DNA of 64,000 nucleotides from Thermobifida cellulosilytica TB100 (GTDB taxonomy: Bacteria > Actinomycetota > Actinomycetes > Streptosporangiales > Streptosporangiaceae), in NCBI RefSeq assembly GCF_001517975.1, contig NZ_KQ950180.1, positions 1,372,160-1,436,159 on the forward strand. The letters run 5' to 3'. The notes beneath the pieces were generated by a model that did no database searches, had not been told where the DNA came from, and saw nothing but the letters and a program-made list of their open reading frames with translations. The position numbers and the translations under genes were made by a program. This document shows, in pieces, positions 24,689 through 37,005 of the stretch (position 1 is the first letter of the stretch; each line of letters begins with the position of its first letter).

Positions 24689-24934
24689 ATGAACCAGATC
24701 GAAACACTCTCCGCCGAAATCCTCCCCCTCGTCGCCGAGAAGTGCGAGGTCCCCGACGAGGTCGCCCTCGACACCGCCTTCGACTCCCTGGATCTCGACT
24801 CGCTGGCCCTCGTCGAACTGAGCGTGCAGTTGACGAAGAAGTTCGGCGTCGAGGTCACCGACGACGAACTGTTCACCGCAGGCTCCGTCGCCCGGGTCGC
24901 CGAACTGCTGGCCACCAAGGGCGCCCACTCCTGA
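24689..24934 (+). CDS. Stand-alone acyl carrier protein
   Basis: 81-aa acidic protein with phosphopantetheine attachment Ser38 in DLDSLALVEL, preceded by the typical helix I (IETLSAEILPLVAEKC) and followed by FGVEVTDDELFTAGSVARVAELL. It starts 38 nt after the KAS III stop. It likely carries the malonyl or beta-ketoacyl chain for the KAS III and the AvrD-type enzyme of this cluster. Confidence 0.93.
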   Translation: MNQIETLSAEILPLVAEKCEVPDEVALDTAFDSLDLDSLALVELSVQLTKKFGVEVTDDELFTAGSVARVAELLATKGAHS

Positions 24935-24943
24935 CCCACGGAC

Positions 24944-24969
24944 GGGGCGGCGTCGGGGGGCGCCGCCCC
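24944..24969 (+). other. Short hairpin between ACP and HAD genes
   Basis: Perfect 9-bp G/C stem (24944-24952 with 24961-24969) and an 8-nt loop in the 52-nt gap. Possible attenuator or mRNA-stability element, as ACP is often needed at higher levels than its neighbours. Confidence 0.4.
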
Positions 24970-24986
24970 GCTCCCCGGACACCACC

Positions 24987-25703
24987 ATGACAGGTACGGC
25001 GATCGCAGCGTTCTTCGACGTCGACGGCACCCTCACCACCGTCACCAGCATCTTCCGCTTCCTCGAATACCGCATGGCCGCCGAGGGCCGCCCTCCGGAG
25101 GCGTACCGCCGGGAGCGGCAGCGCCTGCGCGCCATGACCGCCGCAGGGGTTCCCCGCCTCGAGACCAACCGCGCCTACTTCGCGAACTACCGGGGCAGCA
25201 GCGTCTCCGCGATCGCCGCGTTGGCCGAGAGGTGGTTCCGGACCGAGCTGGAGCTCGGCGGCTTCTTCAACGAGCACGTCCTCGCCGCGCTCCGCGAGCA
25301 CCGCGCAGCAGGCCACCTGGTCGTGCTGGTGTCCGGCTCCTTCCGCGCCTGCCTCGACCCGATCGCACGGCACGTCGGCGCGGACGTGGTGCTGTGCTCG
25401 GAGCCGGAGACCGAGTCCGGCAGGTACACCGGGCGGATCCACCGGCCGATGATCGGCGAGGCGAAATCCGCGGCGGTCCGCGAACTGGCCCGGCGGCGCC
25501 GCATCCACCTGCCGTCCTCCGCCGGGTACGGCGACCACGCCTCCGACCTGCCGCTGCTGCACGCGGTGGGCCGGGCCACCGTGGTCGGCGACGACCCGGC
25601 GATGCGGGAGCTCGCCGTCCGCAACGGCTGGCGCCTGCTGCCCGGGGCCGCCTCCCCCCGCCCGCTTCCCCTTCCGTCCACGACCGAGGGAGTCCAGACG
25701 TGA
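24987..25703 (+). CDS. HAD-IB family phosphatase
   Basis: 238 aa. Motif I FFDVDGTLT has nucleophile Asp11 and acid Asp13. Motif II is VVLVSGS, the motif III lysine lies in IGEAKSAAV, and motif IV is GYGDHASDLPLL. This is the SerB-like subclass with a helical cap (about residues 20-100). In the cluster it is a good candidate to remove phosphate from an AvrD condensation product, parallel to the phosphatase step of gamma-butyrolactone synthesis. Its stop overlaps the GTG of the next gene (GTGA). Confidence 0.85.
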   Translation: MTGTAIAAFFDVDGTLTTVTSIFRFLEYRMAAEGRPPEAYRRERQRLRAMTAAGVPRLETNRAYFANYRGSSVSAIAALAERWFRTELELGGFFNEHVLAALREHRAAGHLVVLVSGSFRACLDPIARHVGADVVLCSEPETESGRYTGRIHRPMIGEAKSAAVRELARRRRIHLPSSAGYGDHASDLPLLHAVGRATVVGDDPAMRELAVRNGWRLLPGAASPRPLPLPSTTEGVQT

Positions 25704-26287
25704 AACTGGCCGTCGTAGGAGCCTACGGAGCTGGAAAGACCACCCTGATCAGGGAGTTCACCAAGTCGGGCTGCCTGCCCGCCGTGCACGGCTCCCCGAT
25801 GCGCGACCCCGCCGGCAGCCGCCCCAAGGCGTTGGAGGAGGTGACCCCCGCCGAGCTCGTGCAACTGGTCGTGCGACGCTACACCGAACGCTCGGTCGAG
25901 GAGGCGCTGCACCCCTCCGGGTTCGTCTCCGACGGCTCTCTCCTGCACGAGTGGGTGTACGCCTCGGTCCGGCTGTCGGTCGGCCTGCACCCGGTCCCGG
26001 GAACCGCCCTCACGCCTCCGGCCCCCGATCTCCTCCCGTACGCGGAGGTCGTCGAGGCGCTCGGCCAGGAGGTGAAGCAGCGGGCCTTCGCCACGTACGA
26101 CGCCTTCGTCCACCTCCCCGTGGAGTTCCCCCTCAACGACGCGGTGAAGCCGATCAGCGAGCACTTCCGCGTCCTGTCGGACCAACTGCTCCTCGACGAG
26201 CTCAAGGCCGCGGGGGTGACCGTGTTCACGCTCACCGGTTCGGTGGCGGAACGGGTCGCGGCCCTCTCCGAGCTGGCCGGCGGCTGA
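25700..26287 (+). CDS. P-loop NTPase / kinase-like protein (copy 2)
   Basis: 195 aa, GTG overlapping the HAD stop and preceded by GAGGGAG. Walker A GAYGAGKT is at residues 7-14. FVSDGSLLHEWVYASVRLSVG, ATYDAFVHLPVEFPL and ISEHFRVLSDQLLLDEL align one to one with the paralogue at 22805-23500. It is about 35 residues shorter, lacking the C-terminal extension of copy 1. Last gene of the plus-strand cluster. Probable small-molecule kinase or energy-coupling factor; substrate unknown. Confidence 0.65.
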   Translation: MKLAVVGAYGAGKTTLIREFTKSGCLPAVHGSPMRDPAGSRPKALEEVTPAELVQLVVRRYTERSVEEALHPSGFVSDGSLLHEWVYASVRLSVGLHPVPGTALTPPAPDLLPYAEVVEALGQEVKQRAFATYDAFVHLPVEFPLNDAVKPISEHFRVLSDQLLLDELKAAGVTVFTLTGSVAERVAALSELAGG

Positions 26288-26403
26288 CCCGGCCCGTCCG
26301 TGGCGGTCACCGGGTACGGCGACGGGAAGGACTCGGCCGCCCGGGCCCGGCGTTGTTCGGCGACCGTGAAGACCAGCGTTCCGCTGCGGTCAGAACTGTC
26401 GTC

Positions 26404-26436
26404 AAAAAGGCCCCCGCCGTTTCCGGCGGGGGCCTT
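26404..26436 (-). terminator. Rho-independent terminator of tRNA-Ile
   Basis: A 12-bp stem (26407-26418 with 26425-26436) is followed on the minus strand by a run of T (aaaaa at 26404-26408 on the plus strand), immediately beyond the tRNA 3' end. A textbook terminator for the minus-strand tRNA. Confidence 0.85.
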
Positions 26437-26440
26437 GATC

Positions 26441-26517
26441 TGGTGGGCGTACCTGGACTTGAACCAGGGGCCTCATCCTTATCAGGGATGCGCTCTAACC
26501 GACTGAGCTATACGCCC
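26441..26517 (-). tRNA. tRNA-Ile (anticodon GAT), with encoded CCA
   Basis: On the minus strand the acceptor arm GGGCGTA pairs with TACGCCC. It continues with D-loop AGCTCAGTCGGTTAGAGC, anticodon arm with CTGATAA (GAT), T-arm GGTTCAAGTCC, discriminator A and encoded CCA. In many actinobacteria tRNA-Ile and tRNA-Ala follow gyrA and the DUF3566 gene. Here only tRNA-Ile is seen before the accessory cluster begins. Confidence 0.97.
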
Positions 26518-26640
26518 TTGCTCGCGAAGAACTCTACCGCATCCGGAGGGGTGGGGCGAACCGGATTCCCCTGGCGGGTGAGAGCTGGAGGGCGCCGGAG
26601 CGCCCTGCTGACTCCGACAGTTTACCTGGTTCGGAGCGGT

Positions 26641-26672
26641 CCTCGGACCCGCGCCGGAGCGCGGGTCCGAGG
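26641..26672 (-). terminator. Terminator-like hairpin after the DUF3566 gene
   Basis: A perfect 14-bp stem (26641-26654 with 26659-26672) with a 4-nt loop lies 5 nt beyond the stop of the minus-strand DUF3566 gene. Confidence 0.7.
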
Positions 26673-26677
26673 AGGGG

Positions 26678-27364
26678 TCACTCGGTCTCGCTGAGGGTCA
26701 CGTCCAGGCCGCCCACGAGGTCGGCTGCGAGGTTGTACAGCATGGCACCGATGGTGGCCAGAGCTGTGATGAGGATGACGTTCAACGCGCCGAGCAGCGC
26801 GGTGTAGCCGAGCACCCGGGTGGGCGAGAACCAGCTCGCGGGGTCGAGGTTGAGGTCGTCCCCGCCGTCGTCGCCCTCGGTCAGCGACGAGACCAGCTCG
26901 GTCACCGCGTCGAAGACGCCCAGGTAGGCCAGCCCCGTGTAGAGGACCGCCACCGCCACGAACAGCACGATGAAACAGACCAGCGAGATGACGAAGCTGA
27001 ACTTCATCACCGACCACGGTTCGATCCGGCTCAGGGTCAGGTGCGCCTTGCGGGCCGTCCTGACCGTCTTGCCGTCGGTACCTGGCGGCGCGGCGGCCGC
27101 TTCTGCTGCCATAGCCGAATCCCCCTGTGTAGCTTCCGAGGACGGTGGCTCGTCCGTGTCCGTACCGCCCTGGGTCTCCCCTGTGACCGCGGAGGAACCG
27201 GAATCCTCTGCGCCACGCACCGTGTCGGAACCCGTGGCCGATCCGAACGTCGTGTTGTCAGGAGCGTCGTTCTCAGAGGTCATTGCGGCGTCTGCTCCGC
27301 TCTGTTCGGAACCGGTGTTGCTCGACTCCAGTGCAGCGGACTCTCGTTGCGCATTGTCGGACAT
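26678..27364 (-). CDS. DUF3566 transmembrane protein
   Basis: 228 aa from ATG 27364 (a GTG at 27370 would add two residues). The first half is an acidic, Ser/Thr/Gly-rich, disordered segment. Then comes a DUF3566-like domain: ARKAHLTLSRIEPWSVMKFSF, a membrane helix ISLVCFIVLFVAVAVLYTGLAYLGVF, a loop, and a second helix LLGALNVILITALATIGAMLYNLAADLVGGLDVTL. This gene classically follows gyrA in actinobacteria and has been linked to envelope or division functions. The upstream gyrA terminator suggests its own transcript. Confidence 0.88.
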   Translation of the reverse strand: MSDNAQRESAALESSNTGSEQSGADAAMTSENDAPDNTTFGSATGSDTVRGAEDSGSSAVTGETQGGTDTDEPPSSEATQGDSAMAAEAAAAPPGTDGKTVRTARKAHLTLSRIEPWSVMKFSFVISLVCFIVLFVAVAVLYTGLAYLGVFDAVTELVSSLTEGDDGGDDLNLDPASWFSPTRVLGYTALLGALNVILITALATIGAMLYNLAADLVGGLDVTLSETE

Positions 27365-27499
27365 AGCCACGTTACCGCTGAACTCTCCCTATAACAGTGG
27401 AAATCCGGGAGATCGGGGGACGTAGCGCCGAACTCCACGTGATCGATGTCGTTTATGACAGACAGCCACTCTATTGAGTGGTTGCCGGGCCTGCCAGTC

Positions 27500-27542
27500 G
27501 CACGCGCGAGGGGGGCGGGTAATACCTTCCCCTCGCGCGTGC
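27500..27542 (-). terminator. Terminator of gyrA
   Basis: A perfect 14-bp stem (27500-27513 with 27529-27542) with a 15-nt loop, just downstream of the gyrA stop on the minus strand and next to a parS palindrome. Confidence 0.65.
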
Positions 27543-27547
27543 GGGCG

Positions 27548-27563
27548 GGTTTCACGTGAAACC
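27548..27563. other. parS site (gyrA 3' side)
   Basis: GGTTTCACGTGAAACC is a perfect palindrome containing the full 14-bp parS core GTTTCACGTGAAAC. It lies 7 nt from the gyrA stop codon, between gyrA and its terminator, about 15 kb from the other four parS sites. Confidence 0.92.
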
Positions 27564-27569
27564 GCGGCG

Positions 27570-30104
<2,535 letters not shown>

Positions 30105-30160
30105 TGGATGTCGATCCTTTTCTGGTGAGTCGTTCGCTGCCGGGAAACGTCAGGCTCGGG

Positions 30161-32461
<2,301 letters not shown>

Positions 32462-32974
32462 TCACCGGACCCGCCACTGCCCCCGCTGCCCGCGACGACT
32501 CCCCGGAGTGGCCACACGGATACACCGCACGGTCCCGTGGCCGAGCTCCTCGTTGAGCCGCCGCACCAGTTGGGGGGCCATGGCGCGCACCTGGGTGGCC
32601 CAGGCCGGCGAGTCCACCGAGACCACCAGCTCCCCGTCCGCGTAGGTCTGGGGGCGCACGTGCTCGGCCAGGCGGTCGCCGACGATCTGGGACCAGCGGC
32701 CGAAGACGCCCCCGATGGCCACCTGTTCCTGCCAGCCGTGCTCGATCAGCCAGGCCCGCACCGCCTCGCCGAACGTCTGCGGCTCGCCGCGCCGGGGCAC
32801 CCGGTCGCGCCGCGGCCTGCGGGGCTGCCCCTGGGGGACGGCGCCGCGCGCCTTCGCCTCGGCGCGGGCCTTGGCCAGCGCCTGGCGCGCCAGCTCCACT
32901 CCGCTGAGCCGACGCGGCTCCCCGTCCTCGGCCTCGGGCCGCTCCGGCAGGCGTTCACCGCTCACGTTCGACAC
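32462..32974 (-). CDS. DUF721 (DciA-like) protein
   Basis: 170 aa. The basic N-terminal half ([28 protein letters not shown]) precedes a DUF721 domain: [40 protein letters not shown], then [32 protein letters not shown]. DciA in other bacteria helps load the DnaB helicase, which fits its place between recF and gyrB near the origin. The GTG start overlaps the recF end by 20 nt, indicating coupled expression. Confidence 0.85.
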   Translation of the reverse strand: MSNVSGERLPERPEAEDGEPRRLSGVELARQALAKARAEAKARGAVPQGQPRRPRRDRVPRRGEPQTFGEAVRAWLIEHGWQEQVAIGGVFGRWSQIVGDRLAEHVRPQTYADGELVVSVDSPAWATQVRAMAPQLVRRLNEELGHGTVRCIRVATPGSRRGQRGQWRVR

Positions 32975-34088
32975 TCCCGTTCCTGACCCGGAACCGCGCC
33001 CCCGACAGCTCCTCCGGGACGTCGTCGGGGACCGCGGCGCTCACCAGTACCTGTTCGGCGGTGCGGACGTGCTCGGCCAGCCGCCGCCGGCGCTCGGTGT
33101 CGAGCTCGGCGAAGACGTCGTCGAGGATGAGCACCGGGTCCTCGCCGTCGGCACGCAGCAGCTCGAAGCCGGCGAGCCGCAGGGCCAGCGCGTAGGACCA
33201 CGACTCGCCCTGGCTGGCGTAGCCCTTCGCGGGCAGTCCGTTCAGGCGCAGTTGCAGGTCGTCGCGGTGCGGGCCGACCAGGCTGACGCCGCGCCGCAGC
33301 TCCTGGGGGCGCGCCTCGGCCAGCGCGGCGCGCAGGGTCTCTGCGAGCCGCGCCCGGTCTGCGGGCAGCGTCTCCTCCTCGGCGGCCGAGCAGCGGTAGT
33401 GCAGGCCGGGCGGTCCGCCCGAGGAGGTGAGTTCGCCGTACGCCTTGGCGACCAGGGGTTGCAGCTCCGCCACCAGGGCCAGCCGCGCCGCCAGCAGTTC
33501 GGCCCCGGCCTGGACCAGGTGTTCGTCCCACACGTCCAGGGTGGACAGGTCGGGTTGGCCGCGCTGCTGGAAGTAGCGGGCCGAGGCCGACTTGAGCAGG
33601 GCGTTGCGCTGTTTGAGCACCCGTTCGTAGTCGGAGCGCACCCCCGCGTACCGGGGCGCCCGGGCGACCAGCAGGTCGTCCAGGAAGCGGCGGCGCTCTC
33701 CCGGGTCTCCCTTCACCAGCGCCAGGTCCTCGGGGGCGAACAGCACCGTCCGCAGGATGCCCAGGGTGTCCCTGGGCCGGGGGACCGGGGAGCGGTTCAG
33801 TCGGGCGCGGTTGGACCGTCCGGGGTTGATCTCCAGCTCGATCAGGGAGCGTCGGCCGTGCTGGACGACGGCCGCCCGGATGACCGCCCGCTGCGCCCCC
33901 CGGCGGACCAGGGGGGCGTCGTTGGCGACGCGGTGGCTGCCGTGCGTGGCGACGTAGCCGATCGCCTCGACCAGGTTCGTCTTGCCCTGCCCGTTGGGTC
34001 CGACGAAGGTGCTGATGCCCGGTTCCAGCTCCAGGTACGCGGTCTCGTAGGACCGGTAGTCGGCCAGTTGAAGATGGGAGACGTACAT
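32955..34088 (-). CDS. recF: DNA replication/repair protein RecF
   Basis: 377 aa SMC-like ATPase that works with RecO/RecR to load RecA at gaps. The N-terminal [20 protein letters not shown] and Walker [17 protein letters not shown] are clear. A signature-like [20 protein letters not shown] precedes Walker [14 protein letters not shown]. The ATG at 34088 follows TAGGAG at about 8 nt. The frame is open much further upstream, through antisense of gnd, without homology. Canonical dnaN-gnd-recF order of actinomycetes. Confidence 0.96.
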   Translation of the reverse strand: MYVSHLQLADYRSYETAYLELEPGISTFVGPNGQGKTNLVEAIGYVATHGSHRVANDAPLVRRGAQRAVIRAAVVQHGRRSLIELEINPGRSNRARLNRSPVPRPRDTLGILRTVLFAPEDLALVKGDPGERRRFLDDLLVARAPRYAGVRSDYERVLKQRNALLKSASARYFQQRGQPDLSTLDVWDEHLVQAGAELLAARLALVAELQPLVAKAYGELTSSGGPPGLHYRCSAAEEETLPADRARLAETLRAALAEARPQELRRGVSLVGPHRDDLQLRLNGLPAKGYASQGESWSYALALRLAGFELLRADGEDPVLILDDVFAELDTERRRRLAEHVRTAEQVLVSAAVPDDVPEELSGARFRVRNGSVERER

Positions 34089-34108
34089 CTGGCTGCTCCT
34101 ACAGAAGG

Positions 34109-34141
34109 CCCGGGTCCGCGCGGCCGGTGCGCGGACCCGGG
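34109..34141 (-). terminator. Terminator between gnd and recF
   Basis: A perfect 13-bp stem (34109-34121 with 34129-34141) with a 7-nt loop lies downstream of gnd on the minus strand. Confidence 0.65.
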
Positions 34142-34159
34142 GAGGCGTGGGCGACCGCT

Positions 34160-34180
34160 CCGTCCACAGGCTGTGGACGG
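34160..34180. repeat. Palindrome made of two opposed DnaA-box-like sequences
   Basis: CCGTCCACAG and CTGTGGACGG form a perfect inverted repeat around one G. Each arm holds CCGTCCACA, which resembles the DnaA box TTGTCCACA. It lies 6 nt beyond the gnd stop. It may be a DnaA contact or part of the terminator. Confidence 0.45.
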
Positions 34181-34186
34181 CCGGGC

Positions 34187-35068
34187 CTACTCCTCGCGTC
34201 TGGCCACCGCGTGCCCGCCGAACTGGTTGCGCAGCGCGGCGATGACCTTCATCGCCGGGCTGTCCTCCTGGCGGGAGGCGAACCGGGCGTACAGCGCGGC
34301 GGTGATGACCGGGGCGGGGACCGCGTGGTCGACGGCCGCCTGGACGGTCCAGCGCCCTTCCCCGGAGTCCTCCGCGTAGCCGCGCAGCCGCTCCAGTCCG
34401 GGGTCCTCCTCCAGGGCGCGGACGAGCAGGTCCAGCAGCCAGGAGCGCACCACGGTGCCCTGCCGCCAACTGGCCAGGGTGCCGGGGACGTCCTCCACGA
34501 TCCCGGAGGCGGCCATGAGCTCGTAGCCCTCGGCGAACGCCTGCATCATGCCGTACTCGATGCCGTTGTGGACCATCTTGACGAAGTGCCCGGCGCCCAC
34601 CGCTCCGGCGTGGACGAACCCGCCGCCGCTGTCGGGGGCGAGCGCGTCGAAGATGGGCCGGGCCCGCTCCACGTTCTCGGCGCTGCCGCCGACCATGATG
34701 CCGTAGCCGTTCTCGCGTCCCCAGACGCCGCCGCTGACCCCCGCGTCCAGGTACTCGATCCCGCGGCGGGCGAGCTCCTCGGCGTGCCGGCGGTCGTCCA
34801 GGTAGTGGGAGTTGCCGCCCTCGATGACGAGGTCGCCCTCCTCCAGCAGCCCGGCCAGCTCCCGGATGCTGGAGTGGGTGGGCTCGCCGGCGGGGACCAT
34901 CAGCCACACGATCCGCGGCGCCGCCAGCCGTTCGACAAGCTCCGCGACGGAGTCCACGTCGCGCACGTCGGGGTTGAAGTCGAAACCGACGACCTCATGG
35001 CCCTTGTCGCGCAGCCGCGCGGCCATGTTGCCGCCCATCTTGCCGAGGCCGATCATGCCGAGTTGCAT
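34187..35068 (-). CDS. gnd: 6-phosphogluconate dehydrogenase, decarboxylating (short type)
   Basis: 293 aa, the short NAD-preferring type (YqeC/GndA-like) found between dnaN and recF in actinomycetes. It has a Rossmann [13 protein letters not shown] at the N-terminus, [40 protein letters not shown] and the catalytic [25 protein letters not shown] (Lys-Asn-His region). It oxidises 6-phosphogluconate to ribulose-5-phosphate and CO2. Confidence 0.93.
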   Translation of the reverse strand: MQLGMIGLGKMGGNMAARLRDKGHEVVGFDFNPDVRDVDSVAELVERLAAPRIVWLMVPAGEPTHSSIRELAGLLEEGDLVIEGGNSHYLDDRRHAEELARRGIEYLDAGVSGGVWGRENGYGIMVGGSAENVERARPIFDALAPDSGGGFVHAGAVGAGHFVKMVHNGIEYGMMQAFAEGYELMAASGIVEDVPGTLASWRQGTVVRSWLLDLLVRALEEDPGLERLRGYAEDSGEGRWTVQAAVDHAVPAPVITAALYARFASRQEDSPAMKVIAALRNQFGGHAVARREE

Positions 35069-35130
35069 GCTCGCGTTCCCTTACTCGTACCCAGTGTGTG
35101 GATCGGTGGAGTGGCCGACGCGGGGGGCGC

Positions 35131-36273
35131 TCAGTTGGACAGCCGCACGGGCATGATCAGGTACCGGTAGTCCGACACGGTGCCGTCGTCGGCGGGTTTG
35201 CCGGTGATGATGGCCGGTTTGGTGGGGGTGGTGAACTGGAGGTGGGCCACGTCGGACTCGATCGCGTTGAGTCCGTCGAGCAGGAAGGTGGAGTTGAAGG
35301 CGATCTGGATGTCGTCGCCCTCCAGGGAGGCCTCCAGCTCCTCGACCGCCTGGGCCTCCTCGCCGGTCCCCGCCTCGAGCACCAGCCGGTTGCCGCTGAA
35401 GGCCAGCCGCAGCGGGGTGTTGCGCTCGGCGACCAGGGAGACGCGCTTGACCGCCTCGACGAACTCCGCCTTCTGCACCTCGGCCACGGAGTTGAAGGAC
35501 TCCGGCAGCAGCTTGCGGTACTTGGGGAACTCGCCGTCGAGCAGCCGGGTGGTGGTGCGCCGTCCGCCGCCCTCGAAGCCGATCATGCCCTCTCCGCCGT
35601 TCTCGGCGGTGGACAGCGCGATGGCGATCTGGGCGCCGCCGGTCAGCGACTTGGCGGTGTCGGCGAGGGTCTTGGCCGGGACGAGGGCGACCGCGGACAC
35701 GTTGGGGTCCTCGGGGGTCCAGGTGAGCTCCCGCACGGCCAGGCGGTAGCGGTCGGTGGAGGCCAGGGTCACGGTGGAGCCCTCGATCTCCACGCGTACG
35801 CCGGTGAGCATGGGCAGGGTGTCGTCGCGTCCGGCGGCCACCGCCACCTGGCTGACCGCGGCGGCGAAGGCGTCGCTGAGCACCGACCCGGTCAGCGCGG
35901 GCATGGCGGGCAGGGTCGGGTAGTCCTCCACGGGGAGGGTGAGGATGGTGAACCTGGCGCTGCCGCAGGCGACGACGACCTTGGCGCCGTCGGTGCTGAC
36001 TTCCACAGTCTGTGGAGGAAGGTTGCGCACGATCTCGGCGAGCAGCTTGCCCGACACGAGGATCCGGCCCGGCTCGTCGATGTCGACGTCGACCGACACC
36101 TGGGCGGAGACCTCGTAGTCGAAGCTGGACAGTCTGAGCCGCTGACGTCCGCCCTCGTCCTCGGCGTCCAGCAGCATCCCGGCGAGGACGGGTACCGACG
36201 GTCGGACCGGCAGAGTGCGAGCGGTCCAGGCGACAGCATCCGCGAGCACGTCGCGTTCGACCCGGAACTTCAC
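35131..36273 (-). CDS. dnaN: DNA polymerase III beta subunit (sliding clamp)
   Basis: 380 aa, GTG start (KFRVERDVLADAVAWTARTLPVRP). Three clamp domains are recognisable, with VLAGMLLDAE early, ATDRYRLAVRELTW-type residues in the middle and YLIMPVRLSN at the C-terminus, which forms the partner-binding pocket. It confers processivity on the replicase. It is separated from dnaA by the box-rich origin region. Confidence 0.97.
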   Translation of the reverse strand: MKFRVERDVLADAVAWTARTLPVRPSVPVLAGMLLDAEDEGGRQRLRLSSFDYEVSAQVSVDVDIDEPGRILVSGKLLAEIVRNLPPQTVEVSTDGAKVVVACGSARFTILTLPVEDYPTLPAMPALTGSVLSDAFAAAVSQVAVAAGRDDTLPMLTGVRVEIEGSTVTLASTDRYRLAVRELTWTPEDPNVSAVALVPAKTLADTAKSLTGGAQIAIALSTAENGGEGMIGFEGGGRRTTTRLLDGEFPKYRKLLPESFNSVAEVQKAEFVEAVKRVSLVAERNTPLRLAFSGNRLVLEAGTGEEAQAVEELEASLEGDDIQIAFNSTFLLDGLNAIESDVAHLQFTTPTKPAIITGKPADDGTVSDYRYLIMPVRLSN

Positions 36274-36497
36274 GATCGGTCTCTCTTTCCTCGACTACTG
36301 GGAACCGTCGACCCACGCCCTGAGCCGCACCTGTCGGCGAGTGGGCCGACGGCGGGATGGTCCGTGCCGGGATGTCGGTCAGAGAGTGGGGGTGAGTTCA
36401 CCACGGTACCCCGATTCGCACGCGAGTGTATTGCGTGTCGCGGAGCCGACCTGGGTCGGCGCTCCGGTGCGTCTCGACCGTCGGCGCGGTCCGGGCG

Positions 36498-36846
36498 TTG
36501 TCCACAGAAACGCGCCGAGCCCGTTTACTGAGCCACGAGATCTCTCTCTGTGGCGCAGTAGTAATAGGGCCTGTGGATACTGTGGACAACCTTCGTTTGT
36601 GCAGGTCATCGCCTGAATTTTTATCCACAGAGCTTGTGGACGGCGGGTGTGGAAAACTCGTCCGGCTGTGGATGGAGGAAGGTTGTCCCCAGGTCGTCCA
36701 CAGGCCGTCCACAGGTTATCCACCGGTTTACCCACAGATCCTGTCATGGGGTGACCCAACGTCGTGGCGGGTTATACACAGAGTGTCCACAGGTTGTCCA
36801 CAGGTAAACGGGGGTTATCCCCAGGGTTATCCACGGCTTATCCACA
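36498..36846. other. oriC, dnaA-dnaN segment: DnaA-box array
   Basis: Within the 732-nt gene-free region there are five exact TT(A/G)TCCACA boxes: 36498-36506, 36581-36589 (minus), 36621-36629, 36794-36802 and 36838-36846. About ten near matches lie in addition at 36572, 36683, 36694, 36705, 36717, 36728, 36772, 36783, 36815 and 36827. Most point in the same direction. This is the position of the origin in Streptomyces and relatives. Confidence 0.93.
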
Positions 36847-36899
36847 GCTTGGGATGTGCTAGGAGACCGTCTCCACGCGGTGGAACAGCGGGAGAACAG

Positions 36900-36955
36900 G
36901 GCGGCGGACCGCCGCGGAGTGAGCGGCTTCACAGCCCCGACCGCGGTCCGCCGCC
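36900..36955 (-). terminator. dnaA terminator-like structure
   Basis: An 11-bp stem (ggcggcggacc with its complement at 36945-36955) encloses an inner gccgc/gcggc hairpin, about 50 nt downstream of the minus-strand dnaA stop. Confidence 0.55.
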
Positions 36956-37005
36956 GCTGTCCCGAGCCTGTGGACAAGTCGGGGGTGCGGCCCGGCGCCC
37001 CCGAC

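Noticed and set aside
26288..26403. Search for tRNA-Ala next to tRNA-Ile
   Set aside because: No second cloverleaf or T-loop signature is visible between the AvrD cluster and tRNA-Ile.
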